This document shows, one piece after another, positions 16,290-24,600 of a DNA stretch of 64,000 nt. The position numbers and the translations under genes are program-made. A model generated the notes under the pieces. That model saw nothing but the letters and a program-made list of their open reading frames with translations. It searched no databases and was not told the origin of the DNA. The stretch comes from an uncultured Solobacterium sp. (GTDB lineage Bacteria > Bacillota_I > Bacilli_A > Erysipelotrichales > Erysipelotrichaceae): positions 1-64,000 of the forward strand of contig URHY01000002.1 in NCBI GenBank assembly GCA_900547815.1, given 5' to 3'. The number at the start of each line of letters is the position of its first letter. The stretch's first letter is position 1.

Positions 16290-16380
16290 GTCAAATAATA
16301 CAAATGAATTTAGTCTGGAAGAATAAGATTTAAATTCGAAAACTATTAGAGATAGCTAATTGTGGCTATCTCATTTTTTA
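16290..16380 (+). ncRNA. tracrRNA
   Basis: The anti-repeat at 16291-16326 is complementary to the CRISPR repeat of the array at 18535: 15 consecutive matches (TCAAATAATACAAAT), then two wobble-type changes around AA, then TTAGTC, a three-base mismatch bulge, and AAGAA. The orientation shows that crRNA is transcribed on the plus strand. After the anti-repeat come a short AT-rich nexus region and a terminator: GAGATAGC at 16349-16356 pairs with GCTATCTC at 16365-16372, then ATTTTTT. The length, about 91 bases, is typical. It occupies the whole cas9-cas1 gap. Confidence 0.88.
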
Positions 16381-16396
16381 TTATAGTTTTATTAAT

Positions 16397-17299
16397 ATGG
16401 GCTGGAAAACAGTAGTAATTGGAACTGAGTGTACAGTGTCATTAACATTAAATCGAATGAAAATTACAATAGGAAATGAATATCAGAATATACCATTATG
16501 CGATTTGGATACAGTGATTTTTTCACACAATCGAATTACTATGACAATTCCAATGTTGTCAAAATTGGTAGAGAATAATATTAATGTAATAATTTGTGAT
16601 TCAAAGAATGATCCAATTGGTATTTTTCAACCATTCAACAATCATTCTTTGGTATTTAAGCAATTGAATAAACAGATTAATTGGAAAATAACTCGGAAAA
16701 AGAAATTATGGAAATTTATAATAGAACAAAAAATACAATCTGAAATAGATGTTTTGGATTTGATTTATGAGGATTGTGATGAATTAGAAACTTTAATTGG
16801 CTATAAGAATTCAGTTTATAATGATGATCAAACAAATCGTGAAGCAGTGAGTGCAAAGTGTTATTTTGGAAAGATGTTTGGGACAAAGTTTTATAGAGAT
16901 GATAAGAAGGATGTTAGAAATTTTGCACTAAATTATGGATATAAGATTTTAGCTAGTTATATTTCAAAATGTATAACAGCTAGAGGATTATTAACTCAAC
17001 TAGGAATTCATCATATTGGTGAATCGAATGCGTTTAATTTAACATACGATTTTATAGAACCATTAAGAGTGATAGTAGATGTATGGGTTGAAGAAAATAT
17101 TAAAGATAGTTTCAATGTGGCTCAAAAACAAGAGTTGATTGGTCTATTAGAAACGAAGGTTTATATAGATAAGAAATGGATGCGTCTAAAAGATGCAATT
17201 GAAGATTTAATTGATTCTTATATTGGTTTCTTGAATGAAAAAACAGATGATATTTTGAAAATTGATTTTTCAAAAGGAATTCGTTATGGAGGGGAGTAG
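16397..17299 (+). CDS. cas1: CRISPR-associated endonuclease Cas1 (type II)
   Basis: A 300-aa type II Cas1, the integrase that with Cas2 inserts new spacers. It starts MGWKTVVIGT, matching the MSWRTV start of other type II Cas1 proteins, so this ATG is secure even though no Shine-Dalgarno sequence is visible. The family's acidic metal ligand is in NREAVSAKCYFGKMFG, and the later His and acidic ligands are in LGIHHIGESNAFNLTYDFIE. Length is normal. A TTGTGG / TATAGT pair spaced 16 bases (16360-16387) could start a nearly leaderless transcript. It overlaps cas2 by 14 bases. Confidence 0.95.
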   Translation: MGWKTVVIGTECTVSLTLNRMKITIGNEYQNIPLCDLDTVIFSHNRITMTIPMLSKLVENNINVIICDSKNDPIGIFQPFNNHSLVFKQLNKQINWKITRKKKLWKFIIEQKIQSEIDVLDLIYEDCDELETLIGYKNSVYNDDQTNREAVSAKCYFGKMFGTKFYRDDKKDVRNFALNYGYKILASYISKCITARGLLTQLGIHHIGESNAFNLTYDFIEPLRVIVDVWVEENIKDSFNVAQKQELIGLLETKVYIDKKWMRLKDAIEDLIDSYIGFLNEKTDDILKIDFSKGIRYGGE

Positions 17300-17642
17300 T
17301 AGATTTGTGAGATTAGTATTATTCTTTGATTTACCTCAAGAAACGAAAACAGATCAAAGACATTACAGACAATTTGTAAAATATTTAAAAACTGAAGGAT
17401 TTATACGAATCCAATATTCAGTTTATGCAAAATTATGTATAAATAATGACTCAGCTAAAACGATTCAAAAAAGACTTAAAAACAATGTTCCTGATAATGG
17501 GGATATACGATATTTAATAATAACTGAGAGGCAATATCAAAACATTGTGAATATGAATAGTAATTATACTTTACAAGAAAACATTACAACAACAGATCGT
17601 ACTTTAATTATAGGAGGACTAAATAGTGAAAATAATACATGA
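17286..17642 (+). CDS. cas2: CRISPR-associated protein Cas2
   Basis: A 118-aa Cas2, the dimeric scaffold of the Cas1-Cas2 integrase. The ferredoxin-like opening strand RLVLFFDLPQETKTD carries the conserved Asp, followed by YLKTEGFIRIQYSVYAKLC and DIRYLIITERQYQN. The ATG at 17286 lies inside the end of cas1; a GTG at 17307, 17 bases after the GGAGGGG, would give the shorter start usual for the family (VRLVLFF) and is a fair alternative. The last 17 bases overlap csn2, so cas1-cas2-csn2 are translationally coupled. Confidence 0.93.
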   Translation: MEGSSRFVRLVLFFDLPQETKTDQRHYRQFVKYLKTEGFIRIQYSVYAKLCINNDSAKTIQKRLKNNVPDNGDIRYLIITERQYQNIVNMNSNYTLQENITTTDRTLIIGGLNSENNT

Positions 17643-18501
17643 GAAATCTGTCTACTTGATTCCGGAAGATAATAATATAGTAGTACTAGCAGGTGCTAAA
17701 CAAAAAGATATAATAGATTGTTTTATAAATCAATTCGTTAAAAAGAAAAGAAATTATTGTAAAGTATTAGATTCTGAAAATCAGTCAATTAAACCAACTG
17801 AGCTTAATTTTATTTATTACCCATATGGTAGTGATATTAATTCTAATTTTGAATTTGGAACAAAATCTATATTCAATATTGAAACAACTAATCTTATTCA
17901 AGAAAATGAAAATGATTTTAAATCACTTGAATTTATTAGAGAAGGACTCAGAAACTTAACAACTGATCATGGCATGTATAAACTGAGAGAGATATTAACA
18001 CGAAATATAGAATGTAATATTAATTTTGAAATGTCGAACTTTGATGTTTCTAAGTTTTTATCGATGTTAGACATAAGCCTAGATGATGTTTCAAATGGTG
18101 AACGATATGTTATGGTTTATAATCTTTTGTTGTTCATTAATAGAAATCAATTTAACGTTATATACATTGATTTTCCAATTACACAAACTGTATTAAAATG
18201 GTTAAAATCATTTGATCAAGATAATATTTTGTTTCTTTTAAATAATGATTATATAGTTTGTGATTCTATTAAAGAACTAGAAAAATTATCGATGCTGATT
18301 GTTTCTGATAAAGATTATATTGAAAAATATGAATATGATTTAAACCAATTTAATAACATTTCCTATATACAAAACCCTTATACTATGCTTCATAAGCAAC
18401 AACAAACAGAAAAAAACATTCGATTAATGGAACAATTTGAAGATAAAAATACAACTTTTTATCTAACTTTTAATGATACTTATACTCAAGATATACTGTA
18501 A
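17626..18501 (+). CDS. csn2: Csn2-like adaptation protein (long, divergent)
   Basis: A 291-aa protein in the csn2 position of a II-A operon. Csn2 forms a ring on DNA ends and is needed for spacer acquisition. Typical Csn2 features are the N-terminal beta-rich head (VYLIPEDNNIVVLAGAKQKD), a helical middle with NIECNINFEMSNFDVSKFLS, and a C-terminal strand pair NVIYIDFPIT and NILFLLNNDYIV. It has about 50-70 more residues than the short Csn2 of Streptococcus pyogenes, mostly at the C-terminus after residue 230. It starts with GTG preceded by AGGAGG. Similarity is at the level of pattern, so the subfamily is uncertain. Confidence 0.8.
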   Translation: MKIIHEKSVYLIPEDNNIVVLAGAKQKDIIDCFINQFVKKKRNYCKVLDSENQSIKPTELNFIYYPYGSDINSNFEFGTKSIFNIETTNLIQENENDFKSLEFIREGLRNLTTDHGMYKLREILTRNIECNINFEMSNFDVSKFLSMLDISLDDVSNGERYVMVYNLLLFINRNQFNVIYIDFPITQTVLKWLKSFDQDNILFLLNNDYIVCDSIKELEKLSMLIVSDKDYIEKYEYDLNQFNNISYIQNPYTMLHKQQQTEKNIRLMEQFEDKNTTFYLTFNDTYTQDIL

Positions 18502-18534
18502 ATAAAGCATAAATATGCTATAATAAGGCTGACA
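18502..18534 (+). promoter_or_regulatory. Very short CRISPR leader with extended -10 promoter
   Basis: Only 33 bases separate the csn2 stop from the first repeat. They contain TG, one base, and a perfect TATAAT (18519-18524), which would start transcription about four bases before repeat 1, and GCATAAATATGC, a short palindrome. Confidence 0.7.
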
Positions 18535-20474
18535 GTTCTTGAGGACTAAGTTTATTTGTATTATTTGAACTGTTAAATGCAGGAAAGTATTCAAAACGTA
18601 GTTCTTGAGGACTAAGTTTATTTGTATTATTTGAACCTATCCCACATGTCCTGACAGAGAATAAGCAGTTCTTGAGGACTAAGTTTATTTGTATTATTTG
18701 AACACCCACTTCAAAGTGTCATATGTTTTATTGTTCTTGAGGACTAAGTTTATTTGTATTATTTGAACTCTTTTACGCTGTGTAACTCGTCCATAATAGT
18801 TCTTGAGGACTAAGTTTATTTGTATTATTTGAACTTGGAATTGCAAGAGCATTTAACATGCCTAGTTCTTGAGGACTAAGTTTATTTGTATTATTTGAAC
18901 CCAAAAGACTTATAATAAATCATATCAAATGTTCTTGAGGACTAAGTTTATTTGTATTATTTGAACCTGATTTCCATATGCTTGTTCACGGGCATGTTCT
19001 TGAGGACTAAGTTTATTTGTATTATTTGAACTTGATATTGGACTGTTTCATATCCGAAAATGTTCTTGAGGACTAAGTTTATTTGTATTATTTGAACACA
19101 TGACACGTATTCCACTGGCACGAACGCGTTCTTGAGGACTAAGTTTATTTGTATTATTTGAACTTCCATACAGCATTAGCACTAGGAGTAGCTAGTTCTT
19201 GAGGACTAAGTTTATTTGTATTATTTGAACCTGTGATAAAAAATAAACAAGGAGGATATAGTTCTTGAGGACTAAGTTTATTTGTATTATTTGAACCTGC
19301 ACAGGTAAATTATTCTGTGCAAAATAGTTCTTGAGGACTAAGTTTATTTGTATTATTTGAACCGAATCGAATGCATAATCAGATTGTCCGTCGTTCTTGA
19401 GGACTAAGTTTATTTGTATTATTTGAACTATTAAGTAATCGTACATGCTTCGGATACGTTCTTGAGGACTAAGTTTATTTGTATTATTTGAACAGGCAGA
19501 TCAAGAACAGCAGCCGAACTGGGTTCTTGAGGACTAAGTTTATTTGTATTATTTGAACCTATGGACCAAAAGGGCCTTGAACAGGCCTGTTCTTGAGGAC
19601 TAAGTTTATTTGTATTATTTGAACAACAACAGGCAGACAGTTTGAAGTCGAGGAGTTCTTGAGGACTAAGTTTATTTGTATTATTTGAACAAAAGAAAGA
19701 CACAAAAAAAGAAAAGTTGTGTTCTTGAGGACTAAGTTTATTTGTATTATTTGAACAAAAAAGAAAAACATAGGCTAAATGTACATGTTCTTGAGGACTA
19801 AGTTTATTTGTATTATTTGAACAGAAAAAAAGAAAGATCTACAAATTACGAGTTCTTGAGGACTAAGTTTATTTGTATTATTTGAACTTGGAAGAAAAAA
19901 GAGACGAGTTAGAAGAGTTCTTGAGGACTAAGTTTATTTGTATTATTTGAACTGTAATATATTTATGTACAAATCAACACGGTTCTTGAGGACTAAGTTT
20001 ATTTGTATTATTTGAACAAATTACAGAATATCAGTAGAAAGTTGTGAGTTCTTGAGGACTAAGTTTATTTGTATTATTTGAACAAATGATAAAAAAGGCG
20101 AAGAAGCATACTGTTCTTGAGGACTAAGGTTATTTGTATTATTTGAACTTTTGAGCGTTTCGCACGTCTTAAAATATGTTCTTGAGGACTAAGTTTATTT
20201 GTATTATTTGAACTGTAATATATTTATGTACAAATCAACACGGTTCTTGAGGACTAAGTTTATTTGTATTATTTGAACAAATTACAGAATATCAGTAGAA
20301 AGTTGTGAGTTCTTGAGGACTAAGTTTATTTGTATTATTTGAACAAATGATAAAAAAGGCGAAGAAGCATACTGTTCTTGAGGACTAAGGTTATTTGTAT
20401 TATTTGAACAATTATCAACAATGTGCCAGTCATCACATGTTCTTGAGGACTAAGTTTATTTGTATTATTTGAAT
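18535..20474 (+). CRISPR. Type II-A CRISPR array, 30 repeats and 29 spacers
   Basis: The repeat is 36 bases, begins GTTCTTGAGGACTAAG and ends TTTGAAC. Spacers are 29-31 bases. All repeats are identical except those at 20113 and 20374 (same T-to-G change at position 17) and the last at 20439, whose terminal C is T. The degenerate end is distal, so the leader is on the csn2 side and transcription is plus, agreeing with the tracrRNA. Spacers 22-24 (from 19953) recur exactly as spacers 26-28 (from 20214), so 26 spacers are unique. Several spacers near 19691-19916 are strongly purine-rich. Confidence 0.98.
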
Positions 20475-21483
20475 TTATTTGTCTTGTGTTACATTGACTA
20501 CCACATACTCACATATACCCTCTGTTCTTATTGGAAAACCCCAACCAACAAGGCCTGAGCTAATGATTTTTGTGTAATGTTTGAATGTTTCTTTGCCATA
20601 GTTACCCGCAAAATCGGGTTGTAGATGGTAAGAATAAGAGAGTGGAAACATTTGTCCGTTATGAGTATGACCGCTGAGTTGAAGGTCGACATTGTTTTTT
20701 AATGTTTTCTTTTGTTTCTTGTGGTTGATGGTCTAGGACGATGTTGTAGGTTTTATTTGTAAGATTGTAATCTTTTGTTTTCTTTCGATTTTTGTTTGTG
20801 TAATCCTTTCTACCAATAAGAATGATGTTATCTAATTGTACTTCTTGATCATTTAGAATGGTAATGTTGTTTTTATTAATTTCTTGATTGAGTTTGGCTC
20901 TTGTGAATTTTATCTTGTTTTCATGATTACCATATACATAATAAACAGGGGCTACTTTAGTTAGTCGTCCAAGTTGTTTAAATAGTACATTCATATCTTC
21001 TTCTGATGTGGATTCATCGACAAAGTCTCCTCCTAATAGATAAAAGTCGGGTTTAACTTTCATTAATGTATTTGTGATTTCTTTTAATCTTTGAGGATTA
21101 TTCGCATTTGGATAATGAACATCCGAAATGAAACAGATCTTAGTTGGATTTATGCTTTTTTCTGTTTTTAGATTATATGTGGTTTGATGGATCGTGTACA
21201 TATTGACATATCCGAATGTTACGATGGATGTGGATATTATAGCTGATACTATTATGCAGAATATTGGTCTTCTTTTTTTGAATAATGCTAGTAATACAAG
21301 TAAACAGAATAATGTATGTATTGCCCACATAGCTTGATACATACGCATATTCCAACAGTTTAATACTAATGCGATACAGATAGCGTATCGTATTTTTTTG
21401 TTTAATTTATCTTTTAATAGATTGTTTAGTATTATGCATAAAATGATTTCTAGAATGAAGATTCCTATTTGAAGATAGATCAT
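20475..21483 (-). pseudogene. Membrane-anchored metallophosphoesterase, frameshifted
   Basis: About four N-terminal membrane segments are followed by a calcineurin-like phosphoesterase domain: FISDVHYPN, LLGGDFVDE and VYGNHEN are intact. At 20695-20700 a run of six T (A on the coding strand) puts the frame off by one. As read, the chain ends soon after; removing one base restores NIKNNVDLQLSGHTHNGQM with the last metal motif, and the frame continues to a TAA at 20475-20477. So the unshifted protein lacks the GHTH ligands. The ATG at 21483 follows AAGGAAG; an earlier in-frame ATG exists at 21516. The stop touches the last CRISPR repeat. Confidence 0.8.
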
Positions 21484-21594
21484 ACTATCGCTTCCTTTTT
21501 CTTTATTGTATATCATGAATAAAGTATATATAATATTTTTTGAGGTTATAAAATTTTAGGGTAATTTAAAAATAGGGAAAGGGTATTAGATATA

Positions 21595-22071
21595 ATGAAA
21601 AAGGCGATATTAATAGCACTTAAGATATGCTTGGTTATTTTCTTTGGTTTTTTCTTATGCAATGAATTAAGTGGACCAAGTATGAGTGATACGGATTTTA
21701 GTGTGGTTGAAGAAAATGTAATAAAAACCATGGGTACGTATGAATTAGAAAAACAGGGTGGGCAGGCAATAAAAAAATATTTGTCTATTAACTCAGCTGA
21801 TTATGAGAATATTCAATACTATAAATCATCTGATCCGATGAATGTTCGTGAAATTGTGATTGTGAAATTTAAAGATCCTAATCAAGGAGAAGCGTTTAAA
21901 GAGGCTATGCAACAGCGTATTGATACACAAATCAATGCATTTAATGGGTATGGTGTAGAACAGGTTGCTTTATTAAAAAAGGCTGTTATTTCTTTAGATA
22001 TGAATTATGCAATCTATGTAACTTGTGAAACGGCAAATGATGTTGTTTCTATATATAAAGAACAGTTGTAG
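21595..22071 (+). CDS. DUF4358 domain-containing lipoprotein or membrane-anchored protein
   Basis: A 158-aa protein with an N-terminal hydrophobic segment (AILIALKICLVIFFGFFLC) whose Cys at residue 21 could be lipidated, then an extracellular DUF4358 domain including VREIVIVKFKDPNQGEAF. DUF4358 proteins are commonly found at the head of MBOAT/DHHW acylation clusters, as here, and their exact role is not known. The weak ribosome site GGGTATTAGATATA precedes the ATG. The next gene starts eight bases after the stop, so it is the first gene of a four-gene operon. Confidence 0.8.
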   Translation: MKKAILIALKICLVIFFGFFLCNELSGPSMSDTDFSVVEENVIKTMGTYELEKQGGQAIKKYLSINSADYENIQYYKSSDPMNVREIVIVKFKDPNQGEAFKEAMQQRIDTQINAFNGYGVEQVALLKKAVISLDMNYAIYVTCETANDVVSIYKEQL

Positions 22072-22079
22072 GAGGAATT

Positions 22080-23453
22080 ATGGTATTTAATAGTTTAATC
22101 TTTATATTTATGTTTTTACCTATAGTATATTTGGCATATACTTTTATTCCTACATGGACATGTAAGTGTAGTATATTAGTTATTTGTTCTTTATTATTTT
22201 ATTCATGGGGACAACCTGCATCTTTAGTTTTAATGCTTGTGACTATTTTATGGGATTATTTTACTGGTTTAGAGTTATCTCTTTATGAAGGTAAAAAGCG
22301 AAAAGTTATTTTCTGGATTGGCGTATTGTTTCATGTGTTGATTTTGATGGTTTATAAATATTTCAATTTCATTTTTGGCTTTACTTCCATTCATGTTCAG
22401 TTGGCATTGCCAGTTGGATTATCATTTTTTACGTTCAGTGCCATTTCTTATTTGGCAGATGTCTATCTAGGAAAAAGTAATGCACAAAATAATATTTTGT
22501 CATTGGCTTTATACTTATCATTCTTTGGCAAAGTCAGCATGGGACCCATTGTTCAATATCATGATATGGAAGCATTTTTGGCTAAACAACATAAAATTAC
22601 TGTTGTACAATTTGGAGAAGCTTTTCAAAGAATTATTAAAGGCCTAGCGAAAAAAGTGATTGTCGCTGATCAATTATCTTCGATGTATTCTACATTGTCT
22701 ACAAATACAACTTGTTTAGGTACTTGGTTATGTGCCATTGCGTATATGCTTCAAATTTATTTTGATTTTAGTGGATACTCAGATATGGCAATTGGAATCA
22801 GTCGATTATTTGGTTTTGAATTTGATGAAAACTTTGATCATCCATATATCGCAAATAGTGTGCAGAATTTTTGGCGCAGATGGCATATTTCTTTATCAAG
22901 ATGGTTCAGAGATTATATATACATTCCTCTAGGAGGAAATCGTGTTTCAGATTCATTGTATATTAGAAATATATTTGTGGTTTGGTTTCTAACTGGCATT
23001 TGGCATGGTGCAAGCATGAATTTTATTGTATGGGGATTGTACTATGGCGTGTTATTGTTGATAGAAAGATTTGTATGGAAAGATAAGCTTTCTCAACTAC
23101 CTAAATTTATACAGCATATATATACATTATTTCTTGTGTTGATTGGATGGGTATTCTTCTATAGTTCAAGCTTAAAAGATGCGGGTTCAACAATTTTAGC
23201 TTTGTTTGGCATTGGTACAAATGGTATTTGGGATAATCAAGTACTGTTCTCTTTGAGACAAAATTTAATTTTGATTGTGATTGCCATCATTTTTAGTATG
23301 CCAATATTTGACGTGATTGAAAAACGTATTGTATATATTTGGAAACAAAAAGCTGTGGTATTTAATGTTTGTTTCTGGTGTGTACTTTTCTTGATTAGTT
23401 TGGCATTTATTGTTGGAAATACATTTCAGTCGTTCTTGTATTTCGCGTTTTAG
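22080..23453 (+). CDS. MBOAT-family O-acyltransferase (AlgI-like)
   Basis: A 457-aa polytopic protein of the AlgI/DltB-like MBOAT family, which moves acyl groups across the membrane for transfer to a surface polysaccharide. Signatures are FWRRWHISLSRWFRDYIYIP near residue 265 and the catalytic His in GIWHGASMNFIVWG near residue 310. About eleven membrane segments are visible. AGGAGG lies six bases before the ATG. It is followed after 11 bases by the DHHW gene. In this order it supplies acyl groups to the downstream SGNH-fold proteins. The target polymer is unknown. Confidence 0.92.
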   Translation: MVFNSLIFIFMFLPIVYLAYTFIPTWTCKCSILVICSLLFYSWGQPASLVLMLVTILWDYFTGLELSLYEGKKRKVIFWIGVLFHVLILMVYKYFNFIFGFTSIHVQLALPVGLSFFTFSAISYLADVYLGKSNAQNNILSLALYLSFFGKVSMGPIVQYHDMEAFLAKQHKITVVQFGEAFQRIIKGLAKKVIVADQLSSMYSTLSTNTTCLGTWLCAIAYMLQIYFDFSGYSDMAIGISRLFGFEFDENFDHPYIANSVQNFWRRWHISLSRWFRDYIYIPLGGNRVSDSLYIRNIFVVWFLTGIWHGASMNFIVWGLYYGVLLLIERFVWKDKLSQLPKFIQHIYTLFLVLIGWVFFYSSSLKDAGSTILALFGIGTNGIWDNQVLFSLRQNLILIVIAIIFSMPIFDVIEKRIVYIWKQKAVVFNVCFWCVLFLISLAFIVGNTFQSFLYFAF

Positions 23454-23464
23454 AGGGTGGATGT

Positions 23465-24598
23465 ATGAAAAAATATCAAAAAAGAATAAAAAGAATGCTT
23501 GCGCTACTAATGCCTTTATTCATTCTCCTTGCACTTGTGATCAATATAATTGTTCCAGATAAAGATATTTTATTTGTGGAAAATCGTTCTCTACAAAAAT
23601 TTCCTGAGATAAATAAAACATCATTCGTTGATGGTTCTTTTGAAAATAAAATGTCAAATTGGTTTGGAGATCAATTTGTGGGTCGAAACGGATTGATTCA
23701 CCTTCGCTATGGAGTTTTAAAATTAATGGGACAAAAAAAGATCAATGATATTTATCTATGTGGTAAGCAGTTGATTGAAGATACAAAACTTCCAAATAAA
23801 ACACAATTATCAAGAAATTTAAATGCGATCAATGCATTTACAGAAAAGCATTCTGATGTGGATACTTCATTTATGTTGATTCCTAATGCAGTATATGTAC
23901 AAAATAAGCGATTACCTTATTTTTCAGATGAGAATGATCAAGGAAAAATTATGGATTCAATCTATAATACTTTAGATAGTTCTGTTTATTCGTTTGATGC
24001 AAGAAAAACTTTAAAAAAGCACAGTGAAGAATATTTGTACTATAAGAGTGACCATCATTGGACAAGCTTAGGTGCTTTCTATACATATCAAGCTTGGCAA
24101 AAACAACAAGGAAATGATGATGTTTCATTAAAAGATTATGATCAATATGTCGTTTCGAATAATTTCCGTGGTACTTTAGCAAATGGTAGTGGCAGTTTTG
24201 GAATTAAGGATGATATTACTATTTTTGTAAATAAGAATTTAAGTGATTATTATGTTCAAGAACCTAAACAAAAAAATAAAGGATCGATTTATGATTCAAG
24301 TTTCTTAAAGACAAAGGATCAATATAGTGTATTTTTAGGCGGGAATAAAGATATTCAAAGAATTGAGTTAAACAATGATTCAAAACGTCATTTATTATTG
24401 TTTAAAGATTCTTATGCGAATAGCTTTGTTCAATTTATCATGAATGATTATCGTAGTATTACGATTGTGGATCCAAGATATTATCGTGATGATATTGAAA
24501 AGGTGATGCAGGAAGATTTAATTACGGATGTAATGTATTTATATAACACAAATACGTTTGTAGAAGATACATCTTTAGCGGATGTGTTGGGAGAATAG
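23465..24598 (+). CDS. DHHW-family protein (AlgJ/AlgX-like acyltransferase partner)
   Basis: A 377-aa protein with one N-terminal membrane anchor (LALLMPLFILLALVINIIV) and an extracellular SGNH-like domain. The name-giving motif is in YYKSDHHWTSLGAFYTYQ near residue 200, and LLLFKDSYANSF near residue 320 resembles the Ser-containing block of AlgJ-type enzymes. The family works with MBOAT proteins to place acetyl groups on exopolysaccharide. GAGGG lies six bases before the ATG. The gap to the next gene is only two bases. Confidence 0.9.
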   Translation: MKKYQKRIKRMLALLMPLFILLALVINIIVPDKDILFVENRSLQKFPEINKTSFVDGSFENKMSNWFGDQFVGRNGLIHLRYGVLKLMGQKKINDIYLCGKQLIEDTKLPNKTQLSRNLNAINAFTEKHSDVDTSFMLIPNAVYVQNKRLPYFSDENDQGKIMDSIYNTLDSSVYSFDARKTLKKHSEEYLYYKSDHHWTSLGAFYTYQAWQKQQGNDDVSLKDYDQYVVSNNFRGTLANGSGSFGIKDDITIFVNKNLSDYYVQEPKQKNKGSIYDSSFLKTKDQYSVFLGGNKDIQRIELNNDSKRHLLLFKDSYANSFVQFIMNDYRSITIVDPRYYRDDIEKVMQEDLITDVMYLYNTNTFVEDTSLADVLGE

Positions 24599-24600
24599 CA

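Noticed and set aside
18518-19771. Minus-strand reading frames across the CRISPR array encoding repeated VQIIQINLVLKN peptides
   Set aside because: They are translations of the CRISPR repeat itself; the 66-base unit divides by three, so frames stay open without being genes.
18535-20474. Self-targeting spacers matching genes in this window
   Set aside because: I saw no match by eye, but I could not run a full comparison of 26 spacers, so no claim is made either way.
20695-20700. Programmed frameshifting at the A-run of the metallophosphoesterase gene
   Set aside because: Restoring the frame needs a +1 shift, and no known +1 signal or downstream structure is evident; simple insertion or sequencing error is simpler.
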